From: Microbacterium flavum
Lineage (GTDB): Bacteria; Actinomycetota; Actinomycetes; Actinomycetales; Microbacteriaceae
Length of the DNA stretch: 64,000 nucleotides
Direction of reading: 5' to 3'
Assembly (NCBI RefSeq): GCF_018717645.1
Contig: NZ_JAFLHG010000002.1
Span: 1 to 64,000 of the forward strand
Both the position numbers and the translations under genes were made by a program. How positions within the stretch are numbered: position 1 is the first letter of the stretch; each line of letters starts with the position of its first letter. This document shows positions 14,906 to 23,140 of the stretch, piece by piece. Under the pieces are notes generated by a model. The model was not told the origin of the DNA and did no database searches. It worked only from the letters and a program-made list of their open reading frames with translations.

Positions 14906-17020
14906 TCACGCGTCGGCGAGGCCCAGCACGTCGAGCATCCACGCCAGCTCGAAGGCGCGCTGGTGCCAGGCGTTGTACCTGCCCGAGACCCCGCCGTGCC
15001 CCGCGACCATCTCGCACTTGAGCAGCGCATCGGCGCCCACAGCGCGCAGGCGGGCGACCCACTTCGCCGGTTCGACGTAGTACACCCGCGTGTCGTTGAG
15101 CGAGGTCACCGCGAGGATGCGCGGATAGTCGACCCCCGGACGCACGTTCTCGTACGGGGTGTACGACTTCATGTACGCGTAGACCTCCGCGTCGTGCAGC
15201 GGATCGCCCCACTCGTCCCACTCGATCACGGTGAGGGGGAGCGACGGGTCGAGGATCGTCGTCAGCGCATCCACGAACGGCACGTCGGCCAGGATGCCCG
15301 CGAAGAGCTCGGGCGCGAGGTTCGCGACGGCGCCCATGAGGAGGCCACCCGCGGACCCGCCCTCCGCGACGAGCAGGGCGGGGGACGTGGCACCGATGTC
15401 GACGAGGTGCCGGGCCACGGTGATGAAGTCCGTGAAGGTGTTCCGCTTGCGCGCGAGCTTGCCGTCCTCGTACCACTGACGGCCCATCTCGCCGCCGCCG
15501 CGCACGTGCGCGATCGCGAAGACGACGCCTCGGTCGAGCATCGACAGGCGGGCGACGGAGAACCCCGGTTCGATGGAGTGCTCGTACGAGCCGTAGCCGT
15601 ACAGGTGCACCGGGCGGGGCGCTCCCGCGCCCGGCTCGCCGAAGGAGCGCTTCCAGATGAGCGACACCGGCACTCGCGTCCCGTCCGAGGCGGTGGCCCA
15701 GTCGCGCCGCTGCTCGTAGTCGGCCGGGTCGTAGCCGCCCAGGACGCTCTGTCGCTTGCGGAGGAGGAACTCGCCCGTGGCGACGTCGTAGTCGTAGACG
15801 GTGCCCGGCGTCACGAACGACCCGTATCCGAGACGGATGAGCGGCGGTGCCCACTCCGGATTCCCGCCGGCGCCGGCCGTGTAGAGCTCCTCCGGGAAGT
15901 CGAGCTCGTGCACATCGTTCGTCTCGTACGAGAGGGTGCCCATCCGCGCGAGCCCGTCGCGGCGGTACGACACCACCGCCCAGTCGCGGAAGGCCGAGAC
16001 ATCCAGCAGCCGTCGGCCCGGACGGTGCGGCAGAACGATCTCCCGCGCGCCGGTGGGGTCGGATGCCGCGACGCGGACGACCTCGAAATCCAGCGCACCG
16101 TCGTTGTGCAGGATGTACAGCACGTCCTCGCCGCCCACGATCGCGTGGGTCGCCGAGTACTCGACGCCTTCTCGACGCGGCCAGATCGACCGCGGCTCGG
16201 CCCGGAGGTCGGATGCCGGGACGAGATACTCCTCGGTCGTGATCGAGGACCCCGCCTCGATCACGAGGTAGCGCTCGCTCCGCGTGAACCCGGCGCCCAC
16301 CCAGTACCGCTCGTCGGGCTCGTGGAAGAGGGTGGTGTCGCCGGAGGCATCCGTGCCCACCTCGTGCAGCCACACGGTGTCGGGCCGCCAGGCGTCATCG
16401 ACCGTCGTGTAGACCACGGCACTCCCATCGGGCGAGAAGCAGGCGCCCGCCGAGGTGCCTTCGATCACGTCATCGAGATCGGTGCCCGTACGAAGATCGC
16501 GGATCCGCAGCGTGTACCGCTCGTCGCCCTCGGTGTCGATGCCGTAGAGCAGACGCGTGCCGTCGGTGGACACGTCGAAGCTGCCGAGCGAGAAGAACTC
16601 GTGGCCGTCCGCCTCCAGATTGCCGTCGAGCAGCACGACCTCCCCGGGCACGTCGACGCCCGGGGACAGGCTCGGCGGTGTCCAGTCGTCCTCCGCGGCG
16701 AGCGGCGCGCGGCAGTGGATGCCGTACTGCTTGCCCTCCACCGTCCGCCCGTAGTACCACCAGGCGCCCTGCCGCGTCGGCACGGACAGGTCGGTCTCCA
16801 GCGTGCGCCCCTTGATCTCGTCGAAGATCCGCTGGCGGAGCGGGGCGAGATGGGCGGTCCGTTCGTCGGTGTAGGCGTTCTCCGCCTCGAGGTGGGCGAG
16901 GACATCCGGGTCCTCCTTCGCGCGGAGCCACTCGTAGTCGTCGACGACATCGTCGCCGTGGTGCGAGCGGATGGAGGGGCGGGCGGTGGTTTCGGGGCCG
17001 GACGGATGCGCGCTGGTCAC
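14906..17020 (-). CDS. ptrB: Oligopeptidase B (S9A serine protease)
   Basis: Oligopeptidase B cleaves short peptides after Arg or Lys in the cytoplasm. The 704-residue length is normal. An N-terminal beta-propeller (about 40-400) precedes an alpha/beta-hydrolase domain with the nucleophile in EGGSAGG (Ser about 556), the acid in the segment after ADVPFVDALTTILD, and the catalytic His in AGHGGVSGR (about 675). The acidic pair that reads basic P1 residues fits the family. GTG 17020 has ACGCTA, i.e. TAGCGT on its own strand (17027-17032), exactly 6 bases upstream, so the message is probably leaderless. It is divergent from the phosphate transporter gene. Confidence 0.95.
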   Translation of the reverse strand: MTSAHPSGPETTARPSIRSHHGDDVVDDYEWLRAKEDPDVLAHLEAENAYTDERTAHLAPLRQRIFDEIKGRTLETDLSVPTRQGAWWYYGRTVEGKQYGIHCRAPLAAEDDWTPPSLSPGVDVPGEVVLLDGNLEADGHEFFSLGSFDVSTDGTRLLYGIDTEGDERYTLRIRDLRTGTDLDDVIEGTSAGACFSPDGSAVVYTTVDDAWRPDTVWLHEVGTDASGDTTLFHEPDERYWVGAGFTRSERYLVIEAGSSITTEEYLVPASDLRAEPRSIWPRREGVEYSATHAIVGGEDVLYILHNDGALDFEVVRVAASDPTGAREIVLPHRPGRRLLDVSAFRDWAVVSYRRDGLARMGTLSYETNDVHELDFPEELYTAGAGGNPEWAPPLIRLGYGSFVTPGTVYDYDVATGEFLLRKRQSVLGGYDPADYEQRRDWATASDGTRVPVSLIWKRSFGEPGAGAPRPVHLYGYGSYEHSIEPGFSVARLSMLDRGVVFAIAHVRGGGEMGRQWYEDGKLARKRNTFTDFITVARHLVDIGATSPALLVAEGGSAGGLLMGAVANLAPELFAGILADVPFVDALTTILDPSLPLTVIEWDEWGDPLHDAEVYAYMKSYTPYENVRPGVDYPRILAVTSLNDTRVYYVEPAKWVARLRAVGADALLKCEMVAGHGGVSGRYNAWHQRAFELAWMLDVLGLADA

Positions 17021-17123
17021 CGTTCCACGCTAGTCGAGCGGGGCGGGGCGGGGCCTGGGGAACGGCGACGGATGTTTCTGCGAGCGGCGCCTGATGTGCG
17101 AGGATTTGTCTGGTCCGGTTGCC

Positions 17124-17145
17124 GGACAGTGAACCCACGGTGAAC
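17124..17145 (-). promoter_or_regulatory. PHO-box-like direct repeat upstream of pit
   Basis: Read on the minus strand, two adjacent 11-bp units begin with GTTCAC: GTTCACCGTGG (17145-17135) and GTTCACTGTCC (17134-17124). This is the architecture of the actinobacterial PHO box bound by phosphorylated PhoP, two 11-bp direct repeats starting GTTCAC. It lies 62 bases before the phosphate transporter start and about 105 bases before the ptrB start. An inverted repeat TCCGG-TTG-CCGGA overlaps its left end (17114-17126). Confidence 0.65.
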
Positions 17146-17206
17146 TCTTCGTTCGCACCGCCGATCCCGTCGGCATCCCTTCCCTGCATCTTGACGAAAG
17201 CGAACT

Positions 17207-18629
17207 GTGGAAACCGCTGCCCTCATCGTCGTCCTGGTGATCGCGCTCGCGCTGTTCTTCGATTTCACCAACGGCTTCCATGACACGGCCAACGCGATGG
17301 CGACGCCGATCGCGACCGGTGCGCTCAAGCCGAAGGTCGCCGTCCTCTTGGCAGCGAGCCTCAACCTCGTCGGCGCGTTCCTGTCCACCGAGGTGTCGAA
17401 GACCATCTCCCATGGGATCATCCGCGAGGACCAGATCACTCCGATCGACTTCCTCCCGATCATCTTCGCCGGGCTCATCGGCGCGATCACGTGGAACATG
17501 CTCACCTGGCTGCTCGGCCTTCCGTCGAGCTCGTCGCACGCCCTCTTCGGCGGTCTGATCGGCGCGACCCTCGTCGGTGCGAGCACGCAGGCGATCGACT
17601 TCGGCATGGTGCTCAGCAAGGTCGTCCTGCCTGCGCTCATCGCGCCGTTCACGGCGGGGGGCAACGCCCTCCCCCTGCAGCGGCCCCCCCCCCCGCCCGA
17701 CCCCCGGTCCGGCCACAAAGCCCCAAGGGGGGGCCGGGGGCGCCCGGGGCCGAGCCTTACCGCCCCCCCCCGCGCGCCCGCGCCCCCGCCGTTACGACAA
17801 CAAGCCCGATGGGCGCGACGGGTTCCGCTGGGGCCAGATCTTCACGTCCTCCCTCGTGGCCCTCGCGCACGGCACGAACGACGCCCAGAAGACGATGGGC
17901 GTCATCACTCTCGCGCTCATCATGGTGGGCTGGCAGGACTCCGCCCACGCCGATCCGCAGACCTGGGTCATCTTCGCGTGCGCATTCACGATCGCTCTCG
18001 GCACCTATATGGGCGGCTGGCGCATCATCCGCACGCTCGGCAAGGGACTCACCGACGTCAAGCCCGCGCAGGGGTTCTCCGCCGAGACCTCCACGGCCGC
18101 CACGATCCTCGCGTCGAGCGCGCTCGGCTTCGCCCTCTCGACCACGCAGGTCGCCTCCGGCTCGGTCATCGGCTCGGGCCTCGGCCGCCGCGGATCGACG
18201 GTGCGCTGGCGCACGGTCGGCCGGATCGCCGTCGGCTGGGTGCTGACGCTGCCGGCATCCGCCGCCGTCGGCGCGTTCGCCGCTCTGCTGGTGGTCTGGT
18301 TCGGAGGCTGGGGCATCTTCATCGACGCCCTCCTCGCTGTCGCGATCATCATCGGGATGTTCCTGCGCTCGCGCCACAACCAGGTCGACTCGTCCAACGC
18401 GATGAGCGAAGTGGCCGACTCGGGCCTCGCGATCAAAGTGCCGCGCAAGGCGCCGCCGACGCGGCGCCAGCGCGCGATCCTGCGCGAGCAGGCGCGGGAG
18501 AAGGCCGAGGCGCAGGCGCGGGAGAAGGCGGAGCGCAAGAAGACGCGGGCTGATGCCAAGGCATCCGCCGACGCGAAGAAGGCGGCCGACGCCCAGAAGG
18601 CCGCCGAGCGGAAGGGGCCCCAGCGATGA
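17207..18629 (+). pseudogene. pit: Inorganic phosphate transporter Pit, frame broken by a G/C-homopolymer segment
   Basis: Pit is a low-affinity phosphate/metal symporter. The N-terminal half (GTG 17207 to about 17664) has the signature FDFTNGFHDTANAMATPI and GLPSSSSHALFGG. The C-terminal half resumes in another frame near 17790 with RYDNKPDGRDGFRWGQ, then LVALAHGTNDAQKTMG, the second signature, and ends in a Lys/Ala-rich tail. The roughly 125 bases between (17665-17789) are runs of C and G with no Pit similarity in any frame. The family normally has only a short loop there. Either the assembly is damaged or the gene is truly disrupted. Flanking codons are intact, so I favour a sequence artefact. 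Its stop overlaps the next gene by ATGA. Confidence 0.85.
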
Positions 18630-18955
18630 TCGAGATCGACTGGATCGCTTTCCTCCAGGTGTTCGTCGCCGCTCTGGTCGGCGCTGTCCTGATCGTCGGG
18701 TTCTACGCGCTCGGACTGCGCCTGCTCGTCCGGGCGGGCCGCGCCCCGGTCGTCGCCCCGGCCGAGTTCACCGACGCCATCACGGTGATCACGGAGAAGG
18801 AAGCGCAGAAGGCCGCGAAGGCCGCCGCGAAAGCCGCGAAGAAGAGTCCGCTCACCGATGCGCAGAAGAGCCTCTCGATGGCGGGCGCCTACGCGTCCTT
18901 CGTCCTCTCCGGCCTCGCGGTGCTCGCAGGGCTCCTCCTCATCGTCCTGAAGTGA
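18626..18955 (+). CDS. Small membrane protein coupled to pit
   Basis: The 109-residue product begins at an ATGA overlap with the end of pit. It has a membrane helix at about residues 8-30, a central Lys/Ala-rich helical stretch (about 55-75, KEAQKAAKAAAKAAKK), and a second membrane helix at about 87-107. The Lys/Ala stretch resembles the tail of the Pit protein just upstream, so the two may pair in the membrane. I recognise no named family. The overlap argues for a role tied to the phosphate transporter. The gene itself is intact. Confidence 0.82.
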   Translation: MIEIDWIAFLQVFVAALVGAVLIVGFYALGLRLLVRAGRAPVVAPAEFTDAITVITEKEAQKAAKAAAKAAKKSPLTDAQKSLSMAGAYASFVLSGLAVLAGLLLIVLK

Positions 18956-18983
18956 CGTCGGGCCCCCGGCTTAGGCTGAAGCC

Positions 18984-19886
18984 ATGAGCTCCGCACCGCA
19001 GTTCGGTCGGCATCGGCCCGCCGCGAGGACGATCGTCCACATCAGTGACACGCATCTGCTCGCGGGCAACCCCCCGCTGGGCGGTCGGTACGACACGGCT
19101 GCGAACCTCGCCGCGACTCTCGGCGCGGTGGAGCGGACAGGGGCCCGCCCCGATGCCATCGTCTTCACGGGTGACCTGACCGACCTGGGGGAGCCCGAGG
19201 CCTACGCCGCCCTGCGCTCGGCGGTGGAGCCGGTGGCGGCGCGACTCGGGGCACCGATCGTCTGGGTCGCGGGCAACCACGACGAACGGCCGGCGCTGCG
19301 CGCGGGGCTGCTCGACGCCGCGCCGACGCTCGAACCCGTCACGGCGGTGCACGACCTCGGCGGGCTGCGCCTGATCGCCCTGGACTCCACGGTCCCGGGC
19401 TGGCATCACGGCGACCTCGATCCCGCCCAGCTCACGTGGCTGCGCGCGATCCTCGCCGAGCCCGCACCGCTCGGGACCATCCTCGCCCTCCACCATCCGC
19501 CGTTGCCGAGTCACATCCCGTTCTTCGACATCCTCGAGCTGCGTCATCAGAGCGACTTCGCCGACGCGATCGCCGGGTCCGACGTGCGCGCGATCCTCGC
19601 CGGTCACCTGCACTACTCCACGTCGGGCACATTCGCGGGGGTGCCGGTGAGTGTGGCATCCGCCACCTGCTACACGATGAACCTCCAGCGCCCGCCGCAG
19701 GAGGTCAACGGCATGGACGCCGGCCAGTCCTTCCATCTCGTCCACGTCTACGACGACACGATCACCCACGCCGTCGTGCCCGTGGTCGAGGCGGAGACCG
19801 CCCGGGTGTTCACGGCCGAGTGGGTGGCCGAGATGGCACGGCTCGACCCCGACGAGCGCCTGGAGCGGTTCTCGCGCAAACGGTGA
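18984..19886 (+). CDS. Calcineurin-like metallophosphoesterase (CpdA-type)
   Basis: The 300-residue product carries the metallophosphoesterase motifs in order: HISDTHLL (about 19-26), FTGDLTDLGEP (about 61-71), GNHDE (97-101), LALHHPPLP (about 166-174) and AGHLHYS (about 200-206). The NHD and GHLH spacing fits the cyclic-nucleotide phosphodiesterase-like (CpdA/Icc) group, so cAMP or a related phosphodiester is a possible substrate, not proven. ATG 18984 has TAGGCT (18972-18977) exactly 6 bases upstream, a leaderless arrangement. No adenylate cyclase is adjacent. Length is normal for the group. Confidence 0.87.
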   Translation: MSSAPQFGRHRPAARTIVHISDTHLLAGNPPLGGRYDTAANLAATLGAVERTGARPDAIVFTGDLTDLGEPEAYAALRSAVEPVAARLGAPIVWVAGNHDERPALRAGLLDAAPTLEPVTAVHDLGGLRLIALDSTVPGWHHGDLDPAQLTWLRAILAEPAPLGTILALHHPPLPSHIPFFDILELRHQSDFADAIAGSDVRAILAGHLHYSTSGTFAGVPVSVASATCYTMNLQRPPQEVNGMDAGQSFHLVHVYDDTITHAVVPVVEAETARVFTAEWVAEMARLDPDERLERFSRKR

Positions 19887-19919
19887 ACAGAATCTCCGTG
19901 GGGGAGTGCGCGCGGGAAA

Positions 19920-19949
19920 CTCTGTACGCGGCGTACAGAGTGTGCACAC
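19920..19949. promoter_or_regulatory. Two adjacent palindromes in the aspA promoter region
   Basis: CTCTGTACG-CGG-CGTACAGAG (19920-19940) is a perfect 9-bp inverted repeat. It abuts GTGTGCACAC (19940-19949), a perfect 10-bp palindrome. A TAGGGT -10 candidate lies at 19961-19966, so the palindromes cover the -35 region. This layout suits a dimeric repressor or activator of aspA. No regulator gene is adjacent. Confidence 0.6.
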
Positions 19950-20005
19950 GAGCGCGGCGGTAGGGTCGAGGGGATCGAGCCAGCGAACCCACAAGGACTG
20001 CACTC

Positions 20006-21463
20006 ATGACATTGGACGCGAAGACGCGCACCGAAACCGACTCTCTGGGCTCGATGGAGATCCCCGCCGACGCCTATTGGGGCATCCACACGGCGCGGGC
20101 TCTGGAGAACTTCCCGATCTCGATGCGGCCCATCTCGGTCTACCGCGACCTCGTCGTCGCGCTCGCGATGGTCAAGCAGGCTTCGGCGCGGGCCAATCGC
20201 GACATCGGCGTGCTGGATGCCGAGCGGGCGGGCCTGATCGACGAAGCCGCGCAGCGGGTCATCGACGGCGAGTTCCACGACCAGTTCGTCGTCGGCGTCG
20301 TGCAGGGCGGGGCGGGAACGTCCACCAACATGAACGCGAACGAGGTCATCACCAACATCGCGCTCGAGATGGCCGGCCGCGACAAGGGCGACTACGCGTT
20401 CCTCTCTCCGATCGACCACACGAACCGCTCGCAGTCCACCAACGACGTGTATCCGACCGCGGTGAAGATCGGTCTCAGCCTCGACCTCGTCACCCTCCTC
20501 GAAGAGCTCGACCTTCTGAAGCAGTCGTTCATGAGGAAGGCGGTCGAGTTCCACGACATCCTCAAGATCGGCCGCACGCAGCTGCAGGATGCCGTGCCGA
20601 TGACGCTCGGGCAGGAGTTCCACGGGTTCGCATCGACGCTCGGCTACGACTACCAACGGCTCACGGAGAACGCGAATCTGCTCTTCGCGATCAACATGGG
20701 TGCGACGGCGATCGGCACGGGCATCACGACCCACCCCGCCTACGCCCTTTCGGTCCTGCACTACCTGCGGGAGATCACGGGCCTCGATCTCGCGACCGCC
20801 GACGACCTCGTCGAAGCCACGAGCGACACGGGCTCGTTCATGTCGTTCTCCTCCACGCTCAAGCGCAACGCGATGAAGCTCTCGAAGATCTGCAACGATC
20901 TGCGCCTGCTCTCCTCGGGCCCGCAGGCGGGCCTCGGCGAGATCAACCTCCCCGCTCAGCAGGCGGGCTCCTCGATCATGCCCGGCAAGGTCAACCCCGT
21001 CATCCCGGAGGTCGTCAACCAGGTCGCCTTCTCGGTCGCCGGGGCCGACCTCACGGTCACGATGGCCTCCGAGGCCGGGCAGCTCCAGCTCAACGCCTTC
21101 GAGCCGATCATCGCGCACTCGATCTTCCAGTCGATCACCTGGATGCGCCGCGGGATGCGGACACTCCGGGTCAACTGCATCGACGGCATCACGGCGAACC
21201 GCGAGCGACTGGGCGCCATGGTCGGATCCTCCGTCGGCGTCGTCACGGCGCTCACGCCGTTCATCGGCTACGCCGCCTCCGCTGCTCTTGCCAAGACGGC
21301 GCTGCTGACCCACCGCAATGTCGGCGACCTGGTCGTCGAGGCGGGTCTCATGTCGCGCGATGAGGTCGACAAGCAGCTGTCCCCGGCGCGTCTGTCGGGC
21401 CTCGAGGCCGTGACGCAGGCGATCCCGATCATCCAGCCGGCCGAGAACCTCGTCGAGGGCTGA
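20006..21463 (+). CDS. aspA: Aspartate ammonia-lyase
   Basis: The enzyme converts L-aspartate to fumarate and ammonia. The 485-residue protein belongs to the fumarase/aspartase superfamily: GSMEIPADAYWGIHTARALENFPIS at the N-terminus, NMNANEVI, the catalytic flexible loop GSSIMPGKVNPVIPE (about 321-335, catalytic Ser about 323) and QLQLNAFEP. The N-terminal wording and QLQLN, rather than the fumarase-type FELN, point to aspartase over FumC. The ATG at 20006 follows AAGGA. The upstream region has two palindromes that overlap the likely -35 box, so transcription is probably regulated. No transporter gene is adjacent, but DctA elsewhere in the window could take up the substrate. Confidence 0.93.
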   Translation: MTLDAKTRTETDSLGSMEIPADAYWGIHTARALENFPISMRPISVYRDLVVALAMVKQASARANRDIGVLDAERAGLIDEAAQRVIDGEFHDQFVVGVVQGGAGTSTNMNANEVITNIALEMAGRDKGDYAFLSPIDHTNRSQSTNDVYPTAVKIGLSLDLVTLLEELDLLKQSFMRKAVEFHDILKIGRTQLQDAVPMTLGQEFHGFASTLGYDYQRLTENANLLFAINMGATAIGTGITTHPAYALSVLHYLREITGLDLATADDLVEATSDTGSFMSFSSTLKRNAMKLSKICNDLRLLSSGPQAGLGEINLPAQQAGSSIMPGKVNPVIPEVVNQVAFSVAGADLTVTMASEAGQLQLNAFEPIIAHSIFQSITWMRRGMRTLRVNCIDGITANRERLGAMVGSSVGVVTALTPFIGYAASAALAKTALLTHRNVGDLVVEAGLMSRDEVDKQLSPARLSGLEAVTQAIPIIQPAENLVEG

Positions 21464-21553
21464 CGGCGCGGCCCCTGGTCGCCGCGGGGCTGGACCGATA
21501 GTTTCGGACGAGCCGGAACGCCCGGCGCGATCCCCGCAGCACAGGAGACCGAC

Positions 21554-22063
21554 ATGACCGATCCCCAGAACCCCGACGCGCAGAAGCCCGCAGCTCCGAC
21601 CCCGCCCGCTCCGCCGGCCTACGGCGAATACGCACCGACAACGCCGCCTGCGGCGCCCGCGAACCAGCAGCCGAGCGCGCCCGCCTACCAGCAGCCCGCC
21701 TACGCCGCCGCGCCCTCCTACGACGGCGGGGCTCCCGCGCCCGGCACCCCCGTGCCCGGCAAGACGCTCGGTATCGTGGCTTTCGTCCTGTCGTTCTTCT
21801 TCAACGTCATCGGACTGATCCTCGGCATCGTCGCGCTCGTCCAGTCGAGGAAGGCCGGCCGGAGCAACGGATTCGCCCTCGCCGCGATCATCATCGGCTC
21901 GATCTCCATCGTCCTCGGCATCATCGCGCTGATCGTGCTGGTCCCGCTCGTCATCCAGGCAGGCAACGCCGCGACGATCTGTCTCGACAACCCGACGGCG
22001 AGCGTCGAGGTGTGGGGCGTGAACGTTCCCTGCGAGCAGATCCTCGAGCAGTCCGGCCGCTGA
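21554..22063 (+). CDS. DUF4190-like membrane protein with Pro/Ala-rich N-terminus
   Basis: The 169-residue product starts with about 65 residues rich in Pro, Ala, Gln and Tyr (PAYQQPAY-type units), likely disordered and cytoplasmic. Two membrane helices follow: about 69-95 (GIVAFVLSFFFNVIGLILGIVAL) and about 106-135, the arrangement of DUF4190. A short C-terminal tail has two Cys residues (about 144 and 158). The function of DUF4190 is unknown. ATG 21554 is preceded by ACAGGAGAC. A TAGTTT -10 candidate lies at about 21499-21504. It follows aspA but with its own promoter, so a functional link is not implied. Confidence 0.82.
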   Translation: MTDPQNPDAQKPAAPTPPAPPAYGEYAPTTPPAAPANQQPSAPAYQQPAYAAAPSYDGGAPAPGTPVPGKTLGIVAFVLSFFFNVIGLILGIVALVQSRKAGRSNGFALAAIIIGSISIVLGIIALIVLVPLVIQAGNAATICLDNPTASVEVWGVNVPCEQILEQSGR

Positions 22064-22089
22064 GCAGCCCCACCACCACTGCTCCCACC

Positions 22090-22169
22090 GCCGAGCCGCT
22101 CCGGCGCGGCCCCGTCGCTCTGCGGCCGGGCAGCGACGCAGCGGCTCGGCCGTGCGAGGGCTGCCCGGC
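22090..22169. terminator. Interleaved inverted repeats between convergent genes
   Basis: GCCGAGCCGCT (22090-22100) pairs perfectly with AGCGGCTCGGC (22140-22150). GCCGGGCAGC (22125-22134) pairs perfectly with GCTGCCCGGC (22160-22169). The arms interleave, so the two stems either exclude each other or form an H-type pseudoknot. The block lies between two convergent genes, where bidirectional termination would be expected. Confidence 0.6.
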
Positions 22170-22188
22170 GCCGGCGCAGACGCGCGGA

Positions 22189-23061
22189 TCAGCCGAGGAT
22201 GCGGCAGTGCGTCGTCAGAGCGCCGATGCCGTCGACGCCGACCGTGACGGTCGACCGGTCGCGGAGGAAGATCTGCGGATCGCGCGAATACCCGGCACCG
22301 CCCGGGCTGCCGGTGGAGATGAGGGTGCCGGGCAGAAGCGTCGCCGACTGCGAGAGATGGGAGACGAGCGTCGCGACGGAGCGGATCATCTGGCCGGTGG
22401 AGGCATCCTGCACCGTCTGGCCGTCGACGACGGCCCAGATGTGCAGATCCTGCGGGTCGGGGATCTCGTCCGCCGTCACGACGAACGGGCCGTTCGGGGT
22501 GAAGCCGTCGAAGGACTTGCAGCGCGACCACTGCGCCTCGGAGAACTGGATGTCACGCGCCGTGATGTCGTTGACCACCGTGTAGCCCCAGACGTGGTCG
22601 AGGGCCTCAGCGGGGGTGACGTTCTTCGCGGGAGCGCCGATGACGACCCCCAGCTCCGCCTCGTAGTCCACAGCCTCGCTGAGCGTGCGCGGCCAGCTGG
22701 TCGTCTCCTCGTGCGCGGACAGGGAGTTCGGCCACAGCACGAACACCGTCGGAGCCGTGTCCGCCTTGAGCCCCAGCTCGCTGGAGTGAGCCGCATAGTT
22801 GAGACCGATCGCGAGAACGATCGGGGGAGCGGTCACCGCGGGTGCGTACACCGCGCCATCCAGGGTGACGGATCGGGCCGCGGTCGGAGTCGAGGACGCC
22901 TCACGGACGCGATCGAGGAGGGCATCGCCGCCGTCTATCAGGGTCTGCAGGGCGCGCGGCGCATCCGGGAAGAGATCGCCGACGAGGACGGCGCGATCGC
23001 CGACCACCACCGCGAGCTCGGGCTCGGGTGATTCGGGCAGTCGGAGATGGGCGAAACGCAT
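22189..23061 (-). CDS. Fumarylacetoacetate hydrolase family protein
   Basis: Members of this family cleave C-C bonds of 3-keto acids or hydrate 2-oxo dienoic acids in aromatic catabolism, or decarboxylate oxaloacetate. The 290-residue protein has an N-terminal cap (to about 75) and the catalytic FAH domain: AIGLNYAAHSSE, then the metal-binding DYEAELGVVIG, VNDITARDIQ, SFDGFTPNGPFVV, and GTLISTGSPGGAG. The substrate cannot be told from sequence. ATG 23061 has TAGCCT (23068-23073) exactly 6 bases upstream, indicating a leaderless message. It is divergent from the PrsW gene, and no aromatic catabolism genes are nearby. Confidence 0.9.
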   Translation of the reverse strand: MRFAHLRLPESPEPELAVVVGDRAVLVGDLFPDAPRALQTLIDGGDALLDRVREASSTPTAARSVTLDGAVYAPAVTAPPIVLAIGLNYAAHSSELGLKADTAPTVFVLWPNSLSAHEETTSWPRTLSEAVDYEAELGVVIGAPAKNVTPAEALDHVWGYTVVNDITARDIQFSEAQWSRCKSFDGFTPNGPFVVTADEIPDPQDLHIWAVVDGQTVQDASTGQMIRSVATLVSHLSQSATLLPGTLISTGSPGGAGYSRDPQIFLRDRSTVTVGVDGIGALTTHCRILG

Positions 23062-23140
23062 TCGTCCAGGCTAGCCTGCGGACCGGTCCGCCCCCGTGCC
23101 GGCTCGGTCCGGGTCGCGCGTCGCCCCTAGGCTGATCGCC

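Noticed and set aside
14142..16373. Large minus-strand frame of 743 residues over ptrB and the repeat locus
   Set aside because: It runs in another frame of ptrB, crosses a terminator and both strands of repeats, and has only low-complexity Arg/Gly/Pro content.
20006..21463. Fumarase class II instead of aspartase
   Set aside because: The N-terminal wording and the QLQLN segment match aspartase; fumarases have an FELN-type motif in that position.
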